DNA of 64,000 nucleotides from Scolanthus callimorphus (taxonomy: Eukaryota > Cnidaria > Anthozoa > Actiniaria > Edwardsiidae): the NCBI GenBank assembly GCA_033964015.1, contig CM066922.1, positions 26,902,961 through 26,966,960 of the forward strand. The letters run 5' to 3'. The translations under genes and the position numbers were made by a program. Shown here in pieces: positions 1 to 13,400 of the stretch. Within the stretch, counting starts at the first letter, position 1, and the number at the start of each line of letters is the position of its first letter. The notes below the pieces were generated by a model, which searched no databases, had not been told where the DNA came from, and saw only the letters and a program-made list of their open reading frames with translations.

Positions 1-107
1 CATGGATATGCCACACAAGAAAGCCTTACATCGAGAAAGAATATAGTTGGTAGATGGCGCTATCTGAGGAATTTGCATTTAAAACACTGTTACCTAACGT
101 GCGCCAC
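1..107. repeat. Inverted copy of 1437-1543
   Basis: The first 107 bases are an essentially perfect reverse complement of 1437-1543. A weaker copy of the outer part lies at about 787-852. Each copy in the second orientation ends in the word CATATCCATG or TATATCCATG. This looks like the terminal repeat of a mobile element whose other parts lie left of the window. No coding sequence is visible between the arms. Confidence 0.8.
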
Positions 108-786
108 TCAGCAATCAGAAGTTACCTGGCATCAGATCAATCCTGTATATTTGCTCGAGCTATACACTTGATCAGACAAAGCTCCTACGGCTGATGTGCA
201 GCTCATCTGCCGGGACAGGAAAGTTCAGGGCGATTCAACAAAGTGCACTAATCCTCAGGCGCGTGAGTTTGAAGGTTCAATACGGAGTTTGTTTTTATGT
301 CCACTTTTTTTGTCGTCATCCGACACTTCGCTTAGCCAATTTTGAAATTAGCGTGTTGTAGATTGATACGCTGTGTCTAGGTCATGTTTATCCAAAGCTC
401 ACCGAGACCCAGCGTATAAATCATCTCTTTTATTTTCACTAGCCAGTCTGTTTTATTATTTAGTTCTAGGCAGTCGAGAAACACGTGATCGATATGTAAG
501 CCACTTCTGGGCTCTTTGAGTTTGCCTTAGGAAATTAAACGCCCTGTATTTGGCATCGACTGATAGAGGGTATCTTCCGAGCTCGGCCCTACGTGCATTT
601 TTTGTTGCTTTCTTGCTTACTCCAAGTGCTAGTTTACAGAATTTTGTACCATTTTTAGGGAAAATTGGCCTTTTTTCGTCTTATACCCTAAAAGATACCT
701 GAAACCCGAATTTTAACCCCTAAAAGATACGACGAGCACCCCGCCCGACGACATATGGGAGTCCCCCGTATGATGCCAGGTAACTT

Positions 787-2272
787 GAATGCTGAGTGGC
801 ACACGTTTAAGATTCTTTCTCTATGTAAAGCTTTCTCGTGTGGTATATCCATGAAAGCTCACAGATACGCACACATTTCGACGAGTGAGCACGTTTTTAT
901 TGACTTTGAGCCCCTTTGAGCCCTAACCAAGGACTCTTGAAATACACCGCTTCCAGCCTTATCCCAGTCACAGGCGGAACAGGCCAAACTATAGCAATGC
1001 AAGAGATGGGAGACTTTATTGAGTTGGTGAGCCAACTCAACTCCAAGGGGGCTCCGCCTCTCAAGAGGAACGTCGGTGCTTTCCTAGATACGACAGTTTT
1101 GAATCCATATTTCTAATTTACAGAAATATCGGATTTCGGATATTTTCTTAACTGCAAACTTACTGAAACGAAAACGTTTCTTCGAGTGATGAATTGTCGC
1201 CGCTAGCAGCTGTTCCCATATGATACCGTTGACTGCGTCAATGTTTAGTTTACCAGGCCAATTACTGTGGTAAACAAATGAAATAATGCTCTGATCTTAA
1301 CAATTTGTCTATATTTGTAGTTATTTACTTGAGCGCGAAATTTGAGGTTTTAGGTTCAATTGTTTACATGTTCAATTGAATCAAGGCTCGCGTATAGGAT
1401 TCTCTACAGTGACTTTGAAGTCTATATATTACAAAGTGGCGCACGTTAGGTAACAGTGTTTTAAATGCAAATTCCTCAGATAGCGCCATCTACCAACTAT
1501 ATTCTTTCTCGATGTAAGGCTTTCTTGTGTGGCATATCCATGAAAGCTCACAGATACGCACACTTTTCGACGGGTGAGCACGTTTCTATTGACTTTTGAG
1601 CCCTAACCCAACGGCGTAGCCAGGAATTTCTGAAGGGGGTGGGGGGGGGGGGGGCCGAGAGTGAAAACATGGGACGAAAATGCTCAAATTTTCTCCAGCA
1701 AATAGGGTAAATGTATGGGAAAATTTCCGAGAAATGGGGCCCAAGCCCAACCCCCTGGCTACGCCCCTGTAACCAGAGGACTCTTGTAAAACACCGCTTC
1801 CAGCCTTATCCCCAGTCACAGCGGAACAGGCCAAACAAGCCACGCAAGAGATGGGAGACTTTATTGAGTTGGTGAGCCATTTCAACTCCAAAGGGGCCCC
1901 GCCTCTCAAGAGGAACGTCGGTGTTTTCCTAGATACGACAGTTTTGAAACCATATTTTAATTTACAGAATAAAGATCGGATATCGGATATTTTCTTAACT
2001 GCAAACTTACTAAAAGGAAAAAGTTTCTTCGAGTGCTGAATTTTCGCCGCTAGCAGCTGTTCCCATATGATACCGTTGACTGCGTCAATGTTTAGTATCA
2101 GGCCAATTACTGTGGTAAACAAATGAAATAATTCTTTGATCTTAACAATTTGTCCATATTCTGTAGTTACTTATTTGAGCGCGAAGTTCAATTGTTTATA
2201 TGTTCAATTGGATCAAGGCTCGCGTATATGATTCTCTACAGTGACTTTGAAGTCTATATATTACAAAAAAAG
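787..2272. repeat. Two tandem copies of a ~650-bp repeat unit
   Basis: Positions about 787-1436 and 1437-2272 are two direct copies of one unit, each starting with the terminal-repeat word and continuing into the same body. The second copy is longer because it contains a 161-bp insertion (1609-1769). Short open frames in both copies share the pattern MGDFIELV and GAPPLKRNVG. They have no ATG-led full-length frame, and I treat them as repeat-derived. Confidence 0.75.
1609..1769. mobile_element. 161-bp MITE with GGCGTAGCCAGG ends
   Basis: Both ends carry GGCGTAGCCAGG in inverted orientation and the flanks show a TAACC direct repeat (1604-1608 and 1770-1774). The sister tandem copy near 920-935 lacks the insertion, so it serves as the empty site. 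A G-run lies just inside the left end. A second copy in reverse orientation lies at about 32880-33041. Confidence 0.8.
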
Positions 2273-4864
2273 AAACCCAAAATCGCAAGCACAAATAACT
2301 TATTATTATGGTGTTGAATTTATTTATTTAGAACGCGAATTTTGAGTGTTGCGTTTGATTTTCAATTGAATCCGGGCGCGAGTCACTGTGTACATATCGT
2401 GTGTAGCATTCTTGAACGAGAGGGCATTTGCAGTCAATACATTACTAAAGAAACCCCAAATCGCGAGCACAAATAACCAGGTTACTTTCTGATTAAATTT
2501 CCAGCTAGTGAAATGAATTTAAGAGGCAAACAAATTAATGTTTCAAATTTATCAAGTAAAGCAATATTATGGAGCAACAATATGACAACGAGCCTATTCA
2601 TGTGGAACTTTTGAGATGAAGTAGGTATCAAACCTTGTGAAATAATATGTTAAAACCGTACCGGATTAAAATTCCTTTTAGCATAATATCTCAAGGAAAC
2701 ATTGATAAAAATTGTGTGAGGTTTCATTTCGTTGGGAAAATGCCGAGAAAGTAATAAATTGCGGAAGAAGTTTGCACGCGCTTTGAAGTTTTTCCAGATA
2801 ACACTGATTTGCATAGCAACGCTTTGAGCAAAATTATTCATCCTACGAATTCTCGATCTTTAAACTGTCCACTGCATGGGATATTGTCATCTTTCTTCAT
2901 AATGTCTGATTGATTATAAGGCGCCATTATTTCTGGTGCAGGGAAATATAAAGGAAAAAACAAATGCTCTCACTCCTGTTGCTATACTCCGTTTTAGTCC
3001 GTCTTCTAAAGTTGAATACTAATTTGTCTCTTGAATCAATTAAATTCGTGCTTGGACGTAGTGCGCAGACGCGCACTTAATCAGCTCATTAACTCGGTTC
3101 GTAACTAATGTGAGGGCTCTTCTAGTAGATCGGGTGGGCTTCCTGTGATATTATCAGATTATCACGTGACCTTCATTTTGAAACTTCGAGGCGCGGTCGC
3201 TCAGAACAGTTCGTTATCTCCTTCGCCTGATCAAAAGTTCTTGGTGCTGCTGCGATGTTCCACTGTCTTTTTCCACAGAAATATCGCGTTATGCTGCAAT
3301 GGGCAGATGATGCTTTTCTTTAAGTAAGAAAGCGCAAAATTGGTAAGTATTTTAGTGGCTAGTCTCTTTTGTTTTGATGTTTGAGTCGGGTGTTTGGAAC
3401 ACATTTTCCTGGTTTGAATGTCCGAGTCAAGTTTAACGTACAAGAAGCAAAATACTGCGTTTAGCAGTTTATTCTTGGTTATATTTTTCGATTTTTGGCG
3501 AAACAGTAGTCAGTATTGAGATTACGGTCATAAATTGTGGTACTCATTGTCATTCCTAACGTAAATTTGACCTACTACTGGGAGTACTTGTTTGTTTGTT
3601 TCTGTATTCAAATTCTGTGCTCTATTTTGTTTCCTCAGCAGCAAAACATTATGAACAGACCTCTCTAGGGATGTTAATAAAAGTTCAGGGTCTATACCCA
3701 GCCTGTGTCTGACTGGTTTCTCAAATTCAGAAAGGTAAATATCTAACTATAGCAGAAAATTTTTGTGAAAATGTGTGGAAATGTAAAATTATAACAGGGT
3801 CTCAATGGGGTTATAAACCGTCAAGCGTCAAAAGCCGAAAAAATTAACCAGCCATCCCCCATTGAGACCCTCTTAAAATGAACTGATCAAAATAGTTTAG
3901 GAAAACTTAAATAAAGTGATGTTTGTATATTTTTGTTTATAACATAGCTACGATATAACGCGCGCTCTGATTGGCTGATTTTCTATGAACCAGAAATGGA
4001 TGGTTCATAGAGATGGTTCATGCTCGCGTCATTTTGGTTTGAAGCTGAGAATGGGACATATCATTTTGCAAAAAACATTTTGTTTTGAGCGAATAAACCA
4101 CGTTTTAAGCGCTAAAATGAAAGGAATCCCTTGATGATTCAATTCAATTTCTCCTTACTTGTTTTCATGACGTAATAGCCCGGGAATTCCCCGTGTTTTG
4201 AACTCACCGAAACTGTGCGAAGATTTGCTTCGCTCAAGGACGCTCTTCAGGTCTAAATTTACCATAAAACATGGCTAACAAGTCGAAATTTGAGCTCATC
4301 ATGCATCAAGAGCCTGTCTAATTGTGGGACTATGCACAAGGCTGGGAATTTTCTTGGGATTTAGTGGAAATTTGAATGCTGCGTGTCAAAACAACCTGAG
4401 CAAATTGGTGAAAGCCGGCCACGATACAAATTCCTCTACATGATTTGAAATCTCGATGGAAATCGCAAAGATTCATTATCAAGGTATTTATACTGTTTTG
4501 TAAGCTATTTTTACGGAAATTCGGAATTTCTCTAACTCATTTTCGAAAAGTATGGTAGTGGTTTTGGTTATTTAGTGTTATTTTAGTACACCTGTTTGTA
4601 CCCTGCGAGCAGAGGCTACTTTTTATCTCCCTGCATTTTCTTTTACTTTAAATGTTTTCTTGCCTTTTTGAACTACGCAAAAGTAGCCTCTGCACACAAA
4701 TGTCGTTTCTTTGTCGCGCATGTGTGAGAAAATGGCGTGAGCTTGGAGAAACTGGTCGATCAAGTTTGTGCGCGAGCAAGAAAACATCAATTTATCTGCT
4801 CTACAACTTACACAAAATCACTTTTTGTGGCCTTTAATGGCTCGTTTACTCAATTTAAAGGCTC
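2273..4864. other. No gene seen; A+T-rich intergenic DNA
   Basis: No exon-like frame with splice sites could be supported here. A short hairpin (3796-3872) and a pair of inverted words around 4606-4695 (a GCAGAGGCTAC type motif) are the only structure noted. Frames of 60-70 codons lack recognisable composition. Confidence 0.5.
3796..3872. repeat. Small hairpin element
   Basis: The arms AGGGTCTCAATGGGG and its reverse complement bracket about 45 bases. This is a short palindromic unit without coding potential, probably a degenerate MITE. Confidence 0.55.
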
Positions 4865-5940
4865 TTAAGGACGGTGCCTACAAAAAGGAGTATATTTTTC
4901 GCACTTAATGACTATGTGGCAATGAAAGGTAATGTGAAAGGCTATTCATTTCCGATAAAAAAGGGTAGGGTACCCACGCAAGTTTTCGAGATAAGCCATC
5001 CCCAACACCCTAAAAAAGCAGAATTAGCGGGTTGTTTTGGAAATTGCGAAAAAATTATTTTTTCTCGATAGTTTTGATTTAAATTCTACTTTCGCTCGTA
5101 AAATCAGCAGCTGGTATTACATTTGTTGGATTCCATAACAAATAATTGTACATTTCGGCTTTTAAAGGTATTTTAGGGGTAAAAATTTCTACTAAAGGCC
5201 CAAAATCTACATCTGACACCAGCTACTTTATGCGTTAAAAAATAGCCTCAGCATATTTTTCGCACGTTAAAAAAATGCAAATACGATGCGGAGGTTTTAT
5301 ATTTTCGATTGATGTAAAAAATATAGGGGTAGCCACGCAATTTTCAGAAATATCATGCCCTTTTGACAGCAGGTAGAATTGTTAAGTGACAAATCTGCGC
5401 ACCCCTCCCCTGTGAGTAGAAATTGACATTCAAAATGGCGACTATTTAGCAAGAAGGGAAAAGTGGAAAAATAAAGGCAACTACGTGGTGCATTGACTAA
5501 AATAATTTAAATATTGATTTTAGATAAAAGTGTAGTATATTTGATTCCAAAATCAATGACAAGCAGGTCGAAATTATTAAAAATAACAAGGCGAACTTAC
5601 GAAGTCAGGTTCTCTTTCAAAGCGATAACAACGACTTTTTTGTCATTTTCAAAGCGAGTCTTGTACAAACATTATTGAAATGAAACTGCATGTACGCCAG
5701 ATAACTTAAAGAGTAAATATACATTAAGTTTTCTGATTCATTTGTGGTATTTTTTGCGTAAAGATATCAAAACTTGTAGTATCAAACCTACGGCTACTTT
5801 TACTCAGACTGAAAAATTCCGATATTTTTACTAAATGTAAACTTTTGTGGGCTTTTTCCCCAAGAAAGCTCCAACTGAAGGTAATTTACAGAGAAAAACA
5901 AAGAAAAAAAGAAGAAAAAGGAGAAAAAAGAAAAAAATTT

Positions 5941-6014
5941 CCACGGCCTCGAGTAGGTTCTGAACCCGGGGTACTTGCAGTCCGTCTAGCGCCTTAGTCA
6001 ACTGCGCCATTGAG
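5941..6014 (-). repeat. tRNA-like Pol III unit (SINE head or tRNA relic)
   Basis: On the minus strand an A-box TGGCGCAGTTG and a B-box GGTTCAGAACC both match the Pol III consensus and are spaced as in a tRNA. A T-run follows within about ten bases. I could not fold a clean anticodon arm, so this is more likely a tRNA-derived SINE head or degenerate tRNA (leucine-like spacing) than a working tRNA. Confidence 0.55.
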
Positions 6015-6049
6015 TCTCATCCGAAAACTTGAAAGATTAAAATGCTACA

Positions 6050-6304
6050 TATAGACCTTTTTCAAAATGGCGGAAAGCTGCATGGAAACGAGGCTGGAAA
6101 TATGAGCATACATGACAGCTGCCTAGGGAAGCCTTAGCTGGTATATAGTGACCGGACAAGAAAAGAACATCAGAAAACACTAGACACTAAACATTTTTTT
6201 CCGTCTCCATTCACCAGAAGGCTTCCCTGGGCAACGGTAATGTATGCTCATATTTCCAGCCTCGTTTACATGCAACTTTCCGCCATTTTTGAAAAAGGTC
6301 TATA
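6050..6304. mobile_element. 255-bp MITE with ~85-bp inverted arms
   Basis: The left arm beginning TATAGACCTTTTTCAAAA is repeated in inverted form at the right end. The arms stay similar for about 85 bases, through a GAGGCTGGAAATATGAGC segment. It is nested inside the TTAA element and has no coding potential. Confidence 0.75.
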
Positions 6305-6913
6305 CAGAAATCCGTATAGAATGCGCGAGCAGGATGCGCAGTAACATTAGTAGGCACCGTCCTTAAACGCAGCTCTGATACTCATTCTAAAGTTTGCATT
6401 TGAGAATTCGCTGGAGATCGTTTTATTTTATATAGAAATTGGAGCAAAATGTTGTGTGTTGGTCATTGAACAAGAAATCACTCGTGAAAGCGTGCGCTGT
6501 TTACGAAGCAAAAACACTGACGCCATTCTTGTAAAACCAGCCAAACCAGTCAAGTACGTCCACGATCCTGGACGAGGATGTGACATTTGTGTGCAGAGGC
6601 CACTTCAAGAAGTGGCCTCTGCTAGCAGGGAAACCTGTTTGCCGTTTGAATGAAGCTTTCACCCTGACAAAAAATTTGCCCGGCTTTCCTCCTTGTTTTA
6701 TTCTACGTAAAACTAGTTTAAATTCACTTAATAAAGTTGTCAATAATATTTTTTGCGAAAGTGTAATATTTTAACCAAGCTTACTTCATTTGTGAGTTAA
6801 AACACGTTTTCATTTTCAGAATTTTACTGTGTTTACCTCGCACGCTTCGTTTTTATTCGTGCGTAGTAGAGCTGCCTTTTCACATGCGAAATCCGTTGGC
6901 TATGTTATAAAGC

Positions 6914-7000
6914 AATGGACAATAATTAGCTGTGCGTCCATCCACTTCTGGATGCACTTGGATAGTTGGGAGAGCACTCAGGTAGCTAGAGATGCTCTCG

Positions 7001-7060
<60 letters not shown>

Positions 7061-7094
7061 AGAAGTGGATGGACGCACGCTAAATATTGTCCAT
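6914..7094. mobile_element. 181-bp hairpin MITE
   Basis: Almost the entire segment is a palindrome. The outer word AATGGACAAT is mirrored by ATTGTCCATT, and the inner arms around GTCCATCCACTTCTGGATGC match closely. The loop is a short G+C-rich stretch near 7000. The open frame that runs through it is a by-product of the palindrome. Confidence 0.8.
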
Positions 7095-8489
7095 TCCTTA
7101 AAGGGAGGATGAGCATCACCAGATTAAAGCACGCCAAAACTGGTTGAGTAGCTGAGCCCCAAGTAAAGACAACAGTATTAAAGGCTAGGATTATAAAATG
7201 CTACACAACTACTTCTCTGCCAAAATTGGTGCCATGGAAATGTTTTTGAAATGCTTGATGAACATAAACATAATGTCAAATGTGAGTAATTTGGCTGGCT
7301 AGTTTGTAATGTTTTTCTAAGGAAATTAGCAACATACTCTCTGATAACAACAAACTTAATAGCTGAAAAAAATCCAAAGTTCACAACCTCTTCTAGTTCT
7401 GCACAGCAATAATTGCCAGCTTTAAATTAGATTTGGGACTTTTTTGTTGTTCTTGTCAAAAGCAGCATTGTATCAAAGGCACCATATTTGGCAGAGAGGT
7501 ATAGTAACTATATTTTAATACCTTCTAGTGATTTTGGCAGTCAGAGAGTTTTTAGCCTACAAACCTATGAAATCAAATAAGAATTGGGGCTTAAATGAAA
7601 AAAACAGCTTTCTGGCTAACCTGGCAAAAGGTCACCTGGAATAAGGTGGTGATAACATGAGACCGGTATGAATTTAGAGTGATCTGAGTTCATACTGGTC
7701 TCATGTAATCTCCACATGTTTGATTGTGTTTATGTGAGACTGGCACAGACTTGAAAGTCATCCGTAACTTGTGCCGCTAAGGGTTTTTTTCAGACCGGCC
7801 TCTGACAGGTCTCTGAGTTTGTACCGATCTCTCTGAACCTTCTATTAGACCTAGGGATAAATTTAGATTAAATAACATGCAGATATTTTGCTGAAATGTC
7901 AGTGTCCCACTGAATCATATGGCCCCAGTGCAATTAACCACCCTGGAATTCCAGTGAATTTTTTCATGATTGCCCTGGAAAGTTATGTTAACCCACCCTG
8001 GAAATCAATATTTTTGGGATACCCACCCTGGAATTTGTTCAAGTGCCAGGGCTCCCTTCCTGGAATTCCAGTGCAGGGGGGTGCAGATTTCTTATGCAAC
8101 TGCCCTCTGCCATTGTAACTCTGATCTCAAGTTATTTTATACATAATTTATGTAATTTATTACAACCAAGTGGTCAAAATAGCACATGAACTGCCCAAAT
8201 TTTGCCATTGGAACACCAATATCTAGTATCTTCTGCACATAAAATGTATATCCTTTTCTGATGAATGCTGTTTTTTTGCTCTTGCTTGTGTGAAAATTTT
8301 ATACACAGGATATTAATATAAAATATATCCAGACCTGTGATATCAGTCCTCTAAGGGAAATACGATGTGTTCAATTTGAAAGAAATACTATGCAATAAGT
8401 AATGTTTTTTTCTGTATTCCATAACTAGAGACGATATGGAGCATTAAATACATTTTTATAGTTATACAGGTGTTATGATGTGTATTTGA
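7095..8489. other. No gene seen; degenerate repeats
   Basis: No splice-bounded exon found. A stretch at about 7900-8110, rich in CCCTGGAATTCCAG-type words, recurs in degenerate form at about 52520-52690, so it is repeat-derived. Confidence 0.5.
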
Positions 8490-8737
8490 ATGGGCAATTC
8501 CAGAAAATAAAGGTACCCCCCCTACGGGCGGCATTTGGAAATTCCGATGGGATGGGGGGGTTTAAGAGCTCGGAATTCTGATTGCAAGGGGGGGTTTTCG
8601 AAGCTGGATTTCTTTAACTTGCCCGGAATTCTATATGCATGGGGGGGTAAACCATTTTGGAAATTCTGGATGCATGGGGGGGTCAAAAACTAATGCCGCC
8701 CGTGGGGAGGGTACCTCTGTTTTCTGGAATTGCCCAA
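8490..8737. mobile_element. 248-bp inverted-repeat MITE
   Basis: The ends GGGCAATTCCAGAAAA and TTTTCTGGAATTGCCC are inverted copies. The similarity continues through a GGTACCC and GGGCGGCATT segment. The interior carries several G-runs and no gene. Confidence 0.75.
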
Positions 8738-10276
8738 TTGGCCGAAGAGGGCCGAATTAGCTCTTTTCACAGGGGCCATTTGTGAGGGGAGCCGTTTTCT
8801 GAGTAGCCGTTTTAGCTACTACAAATTCCATTACAGCCCAGCTAAAGTCCATATTGACCCAAGTAGTTTCCAATTTGGTACCAAAAGTGGATCCAATTCA
8901 GACTTCTAGTAGGCCAAATTGGCCCCAAATTAGGAGCCGAATATGGCCCCAGGAAGAGGGCCAAATGGCCCCAAAAAAATGGTACCATATTTTACTCATC
9001 GAAATGGCCCAAATTTTGGGGCCAAAATGGCTCTCTTCGTTTTACAGTGTATAGTGTCCCCCTGATAAATATCTCCCATGTCTTATAGAGCGAGGATATA
9101 CAGAAGGACAGTATAATAGTGTACCATATATGAAGGATCTAGGAAAATATGGGCGACTAAGCTTTTACGTTTGCTAGAACGTGGGCTCGTGGTTATGTCG
9201 AAAGTCTTGATTGCCGTACACCAAACACCAGTCGCGACTCGGAAAAGAAAAGCAATGGTTGCCCGTGTGACTCAATGAAAACAAGTGCAAGCCTCTAAGA
9301 CTAAGCGCGTTCCACTTTCGTTAACGCCCGTCCCTTTTTTACTGTCACTACGAAGATTGAGAGGATGTTCAAAGGAAGATAGAATGAGTGTAGGTTATCG
9401 CATATAGACGCGAGTGCAATTCGGGATTTATGGGCACGAATGACGTTTTGAAATTTCACGAGATGTTAGCTTGGTTAGTTTCCTCGCTAGCCGAAGGCCA
9501 AAATGTATCTATTTCTTTCAAATTGGCAAAGTTATGTGCCAATTCAAAAATATCCCTCTTCTCAATGTTTTCCATGTTTTTTTCTCAATTCGCAAACTTA
9601 TAGATTCAACACAAGAAGCTCTAAACTATTTCACATTCCTAGAGTTGATACAAATATCCGTAAATTTTTCATTAACTAGATCAACGTCCTAAATTTTCTA
9701 ACTCTCTGCCTAGTGAAATTCAGTTTGCCACTTAATTGTCATATTTTTCAAATAAGCTTTACACATTTCTCCTTGTGAATAATTAGTTTCCCATTCTGTG
9801 TTTGTGTGTTCGTTTGTAACGTGAGTTATCTTTTTTTAACATAAACCTTAAATCAATTTTTTGTAAGCTTTTTGAGAGTTGTTAATGAATCCGTCATGAC
9901 TACGTTTCTGATTTTAAACCTTCATTGTATGTAATTATGAGGAGAACCATCCCGTATAAGCCTTGTGGTTTTGTATGGTTCTCCTCGCCATATATATTTT
10001 TTTAGTGTATATTTGTATAGGAATTATATGTATTGTATCTGGCGAAAATTTAACTTGAACACGAAACAAAATAAAACTGCCAGCTATTGTTGCATTTCAG
10101 TCGTATGGCTGGGATGTAATTGTTACTTAAAACATCTTCAAAATAAGTTCCAGCAGCCCCGAGAGGAAAATATTTTACGAAATGCAACATGACCGCCACA
10201 CTATCTTCCTATTCCCATAGGATTAAATGAAGGCAAATAACATACGTAAGTGCTAAACAATTACCCCACGGCCTAC
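8738..10276. other. No gene seen between MITE and TIAM exon
   Basis: This lies downstream of the last recognised TIAM exon on the minus strand and should be TIAM intron. I searched for PDZ, DH or PH-like frames and saw none. A short hairpin around AGGAGAACCAT lies at about 9938-9987. Confidence 0.45.
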
Positions 10277-10445
10277 CTTTTAAATCTCTGGGGTCCCTTT
10301 TGCGCACTCTTAGATGAGTAGCGATCTCGTATGGACTTGACGCTGGCCGCGTCACTGATGCGAAGCGAGGTGAATATGGCACTCTTGAGTTTCCCCACGC
10401 TACTTGGTGCACGCTTGGCTTTGTTGCGCGCCTTCACTTTGACAT
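10277..10445 (-). CDS. tiam1: TIAM exon, basic Ser-rich linker
   Basis: Acceptor TTTCTCAG and donor GTAGGC bound 169 bases. The phase-1 start fits the preceding exon and gives DVKVKARNKAKRAP. The segment is basic and Ser-rich (SIRDRYSSKSAQKG), matching the position of the Arg/Ser-rich linker after the Ex region in TIAM proteins. It ends in phase 2. Confidence 0.8.
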
Positions 10446-13400
10446 CTGAGAAAGGTAAAAATGTACAATTAAGAGGCTAAGGATCAATGAACTGTAATCT
10501 AATGTTCCTCATTCGTACTTGTGGCCTCCCATGCTGCGTCGCGGTGCTTTTCTTGGCGGCCTCCTTGCGTGGTTTGCATATCAATTTATCATTCTCGTTT
10601 GTGCTACTTGCACCGGGAACGCGCGCGGGCTAGCTGCTGGTTGTCAAGCATGGTTATCAAGCAAGGCTCAATGGTGGAAGAACAGATCAATAACTCGATT
10701 TCCTGCAGTTCCAGCAAGTTTTCATTCAAAATGTCTCCGTTTTCTTGCTATGTTCGCCGGAATTGATAAAAAGAAGGTCTTCTGTCATATATAAGATACT
10801 GATATTTTTATTTAACCCTGAAGCGTGACGATGTTTTCGCGTAGGTTTATGTTTCAAATGTGCGCGTTCAATTGTCGCGTTTCTCGCTCATTGAGCGAAC
10901 AAATGCACTGGGCAAGGATTTGATTGGCTTTCACGGATTGCATTGATGGACAACGCAGAAAACCTCAACTGCCAAACTCCGAGATTCTGACAACGGCGGA
11001 GTCGCGTGTTACCTGAAACAGCTGTAATACTCGCCCTTAGTCTTCTATCTTCGCAATAGCACCAAAGGAATCCACTTCTCTTTAATAAGAAAATGAGATG
11101 CATTCGGAAGAGGCCACCTCAATTCATGCCCCATGTACAATTAAACATCAGCCGGTAAACCTACCTATAGACGGGTCCCTCGCGCTGGCCACGGCATGAA
11201 ATGACATGACAGAGAAATTCCCAAGGCGTGTCAAAGCTTGCTTGGTATTGCGTGCCACACAGGCTAGTAGCGTTTGTGGGTTGGGTAACGCATTACCCCG
11301 CACAGCTGCCGCGTAACACTGTAGTCTGTGGTGCGTGATGTGAAGTTGTTCAAGATTCTTTTCCCAGCGAGAAATCTGGAGAAAATAAATGAAGCTTAGT
11401 TATTCACACTAATAGCTAAATACGGAAATTTTAGGGTGACATAAAATGGGCCAGGTAAGTAATAGACGCGGCGCAGGTGGTGCCTGGTTCTCCACCAATT
11501 TTGGACCGACTACTATTTGTCCGTTTTACAGAGGCGAATGGGCCACTAAATCAGCGACGACTGGCAGGAGCCACCGCCCGGTGTCCGCCTTACAGAGGAG
11601 CTGACTATACACAAACCTGATCAACAAACTGATGTTTAGTTTTGGGATCCATCACCACTGTTGACTGTAATTCCGCCATTTTTTTCAGTTTGGAGTCCGA
11701 GTCAATCTTGTCCGCCGTCTCCCTCGTCCGTTGGTTCAGTACTTTCACCATCTCGTCCTTGCTCTTGGATCCAGGCCCCATTAGTAATGACGCGGCCATA
11801 GAATGGACAGCGGTTACCCAGTTCTCTAAGTCGGTCTGATTGGCGGCCTATTTGGAAATAAAGGTAAACGACAGAGCGGATTTCTGATGGTAGTCGAAAA
11901 TAAATTTGACGTTTTGTAAAGTTTGCGTTTTCTACACGTTCCCATTGGTTGAGGTATTCCGTCTTTGTTCAGTCAGCCAATGAGAATGCGAAGAAAAAAA
12001 CACGTTCCTATTGGTTGAGGTCTAGTTTCTTGAATTATTCAGCCAATGAGAATGCGAAGAAAAACCAAACACACATCGACTCATTCTTGGATCACGAAAA
12101 AATGCAAGTCGTACTTACAACGTTCCTTGATTGGTTTTGTTGTTGATATTGTTTCGTTTCTGATTGGCTATTCACACCGGCATTTAAACTATTAGTTAAA
12201 CTGGTTTAAATCCTTATCTCCCAATAGGACAACAGTTCCAAGAGCAAAACGGTACGAAGTTACTAAGTGATCATTTAGCTAGTAAGAGTTAATCGCAGTA
12301 AGAAACTTGGCATGATGCGAGGTGAAGAAAAACCATGTAGTTAACATATAGTTTTGGTGTGAATTGGGTACAAGTGTATTTCATTTGCGTTTAGTATTCG
12401 ACATGACGGAAATCCGCTCGTACACAAGTTGACTTTCGTTATCAAAGTTATTTCGAAATAGCCATTTATGCTTTCCCTAATTCAGTATTTCTCTGGTCGA
12501 CAAATTGTTTTTAGAGTTCAGGGGCCAGTTCCTGGAAGGAACTGAACAAATCCTATACAACAGATAATTTTTAATTGACAACGTGGCATATTCGAAGTTA
12601 ATTGACAAAGTACTTTATGAGCAGGTAAAAAGTTTCAGAAACAGCGCCCCAAAAAATTGTTCAAAATTGTTCCAACAACAGCTATCGTGAACAAAGTTGT
12701 TCTACGACAGCTGCAACGGAAACCGGGATCGTAGCAATCGCGAAACTCCAGCTGCAGCTGTCGTAGTGATAGAATACCGGCGATTCCTGAACCACGAGAT
12801 GCAGCAGTCGCAAGTCACGTTCAGAACACTAATACCCCATTTACACCGCCGCTTAAACCAGTTTAGTTAAACTGGTTTAAATCCCGATCTCCCAAGAGGA
12901 GACTGTCCCAAAGACAAAACTGAATACACTGTACTGTACACGTTACTTAGGTGATCATTAAGCTAGTAAGATTTAGAAACAGTACGAAATTTGAAAAGAT
13001 GTGAGGCAAAGAAAAACCTTGTTTAACTAAACATGATGGTTTTGGTGTGAATGGAGTAGAAGTTTGTCCACGAAAGCTACAGGATATGGAAACTATGCTT
13101 ATACAAGAATGCCGCGCCGCATTCTGGCACTTCGTCTGTGACGTGTTCCACAACTTCCAACATGTAAACCATTGCCAGATCCAGGATTTTACTAAAAATT
13201 CTTTCTTCTTTCTTCTTCACGTCGAGAACTGATACAGGCAGTATCAGAAACATATAACTTAGTTGAAACATGTAACGGCGAACCAAGCTGTGGATTATTC
13301 GTGGCCAGTTTATGACCATATTTGGTCAATAATGAACTCTCGACTGCTAACCCAAGCAGGTTTTCTCTTCATAATATTTACTTTTTCGCTCAAATAAAGT

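Larger units (their letters stand above)
4865..6366. mobile_element. 1.5-kb TTAA-flanked non-autonomous DNA element
   Basis: The ends read TTAAGGACGGTGCCTAC and its exact reverse complement, so a TTAA target duplication brackets a 13-base perfect terminal inverted repeat. TTAA duplication is the hallmark of piggyBac-type transposition, but these ends lack the usual CCC start, so the superfamily is only inferred. No transposase frame is present. A tRNA-like unit and a second inverted-repeat element are nested inside. Confidence 0.7.

Noticed and set aside
1586..2122. 178-codon minus-strand frame
   Set aside because: It crosses a MITE with a G-run (the Pro stretch) and the tandem repeat body, so it is repeat-derived.
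6829..7083. 84-codon frame over the hairpin
   Set aside because: It is open only because the palindrome is symmetric; it has no splice or start support.
10888..11103. Possible extra TIAM exon on the minus strand
   Set aside because: A donor-like GTAACA exists, but no frame resembles TIAM and the phases of the flanking exons already fit without it.
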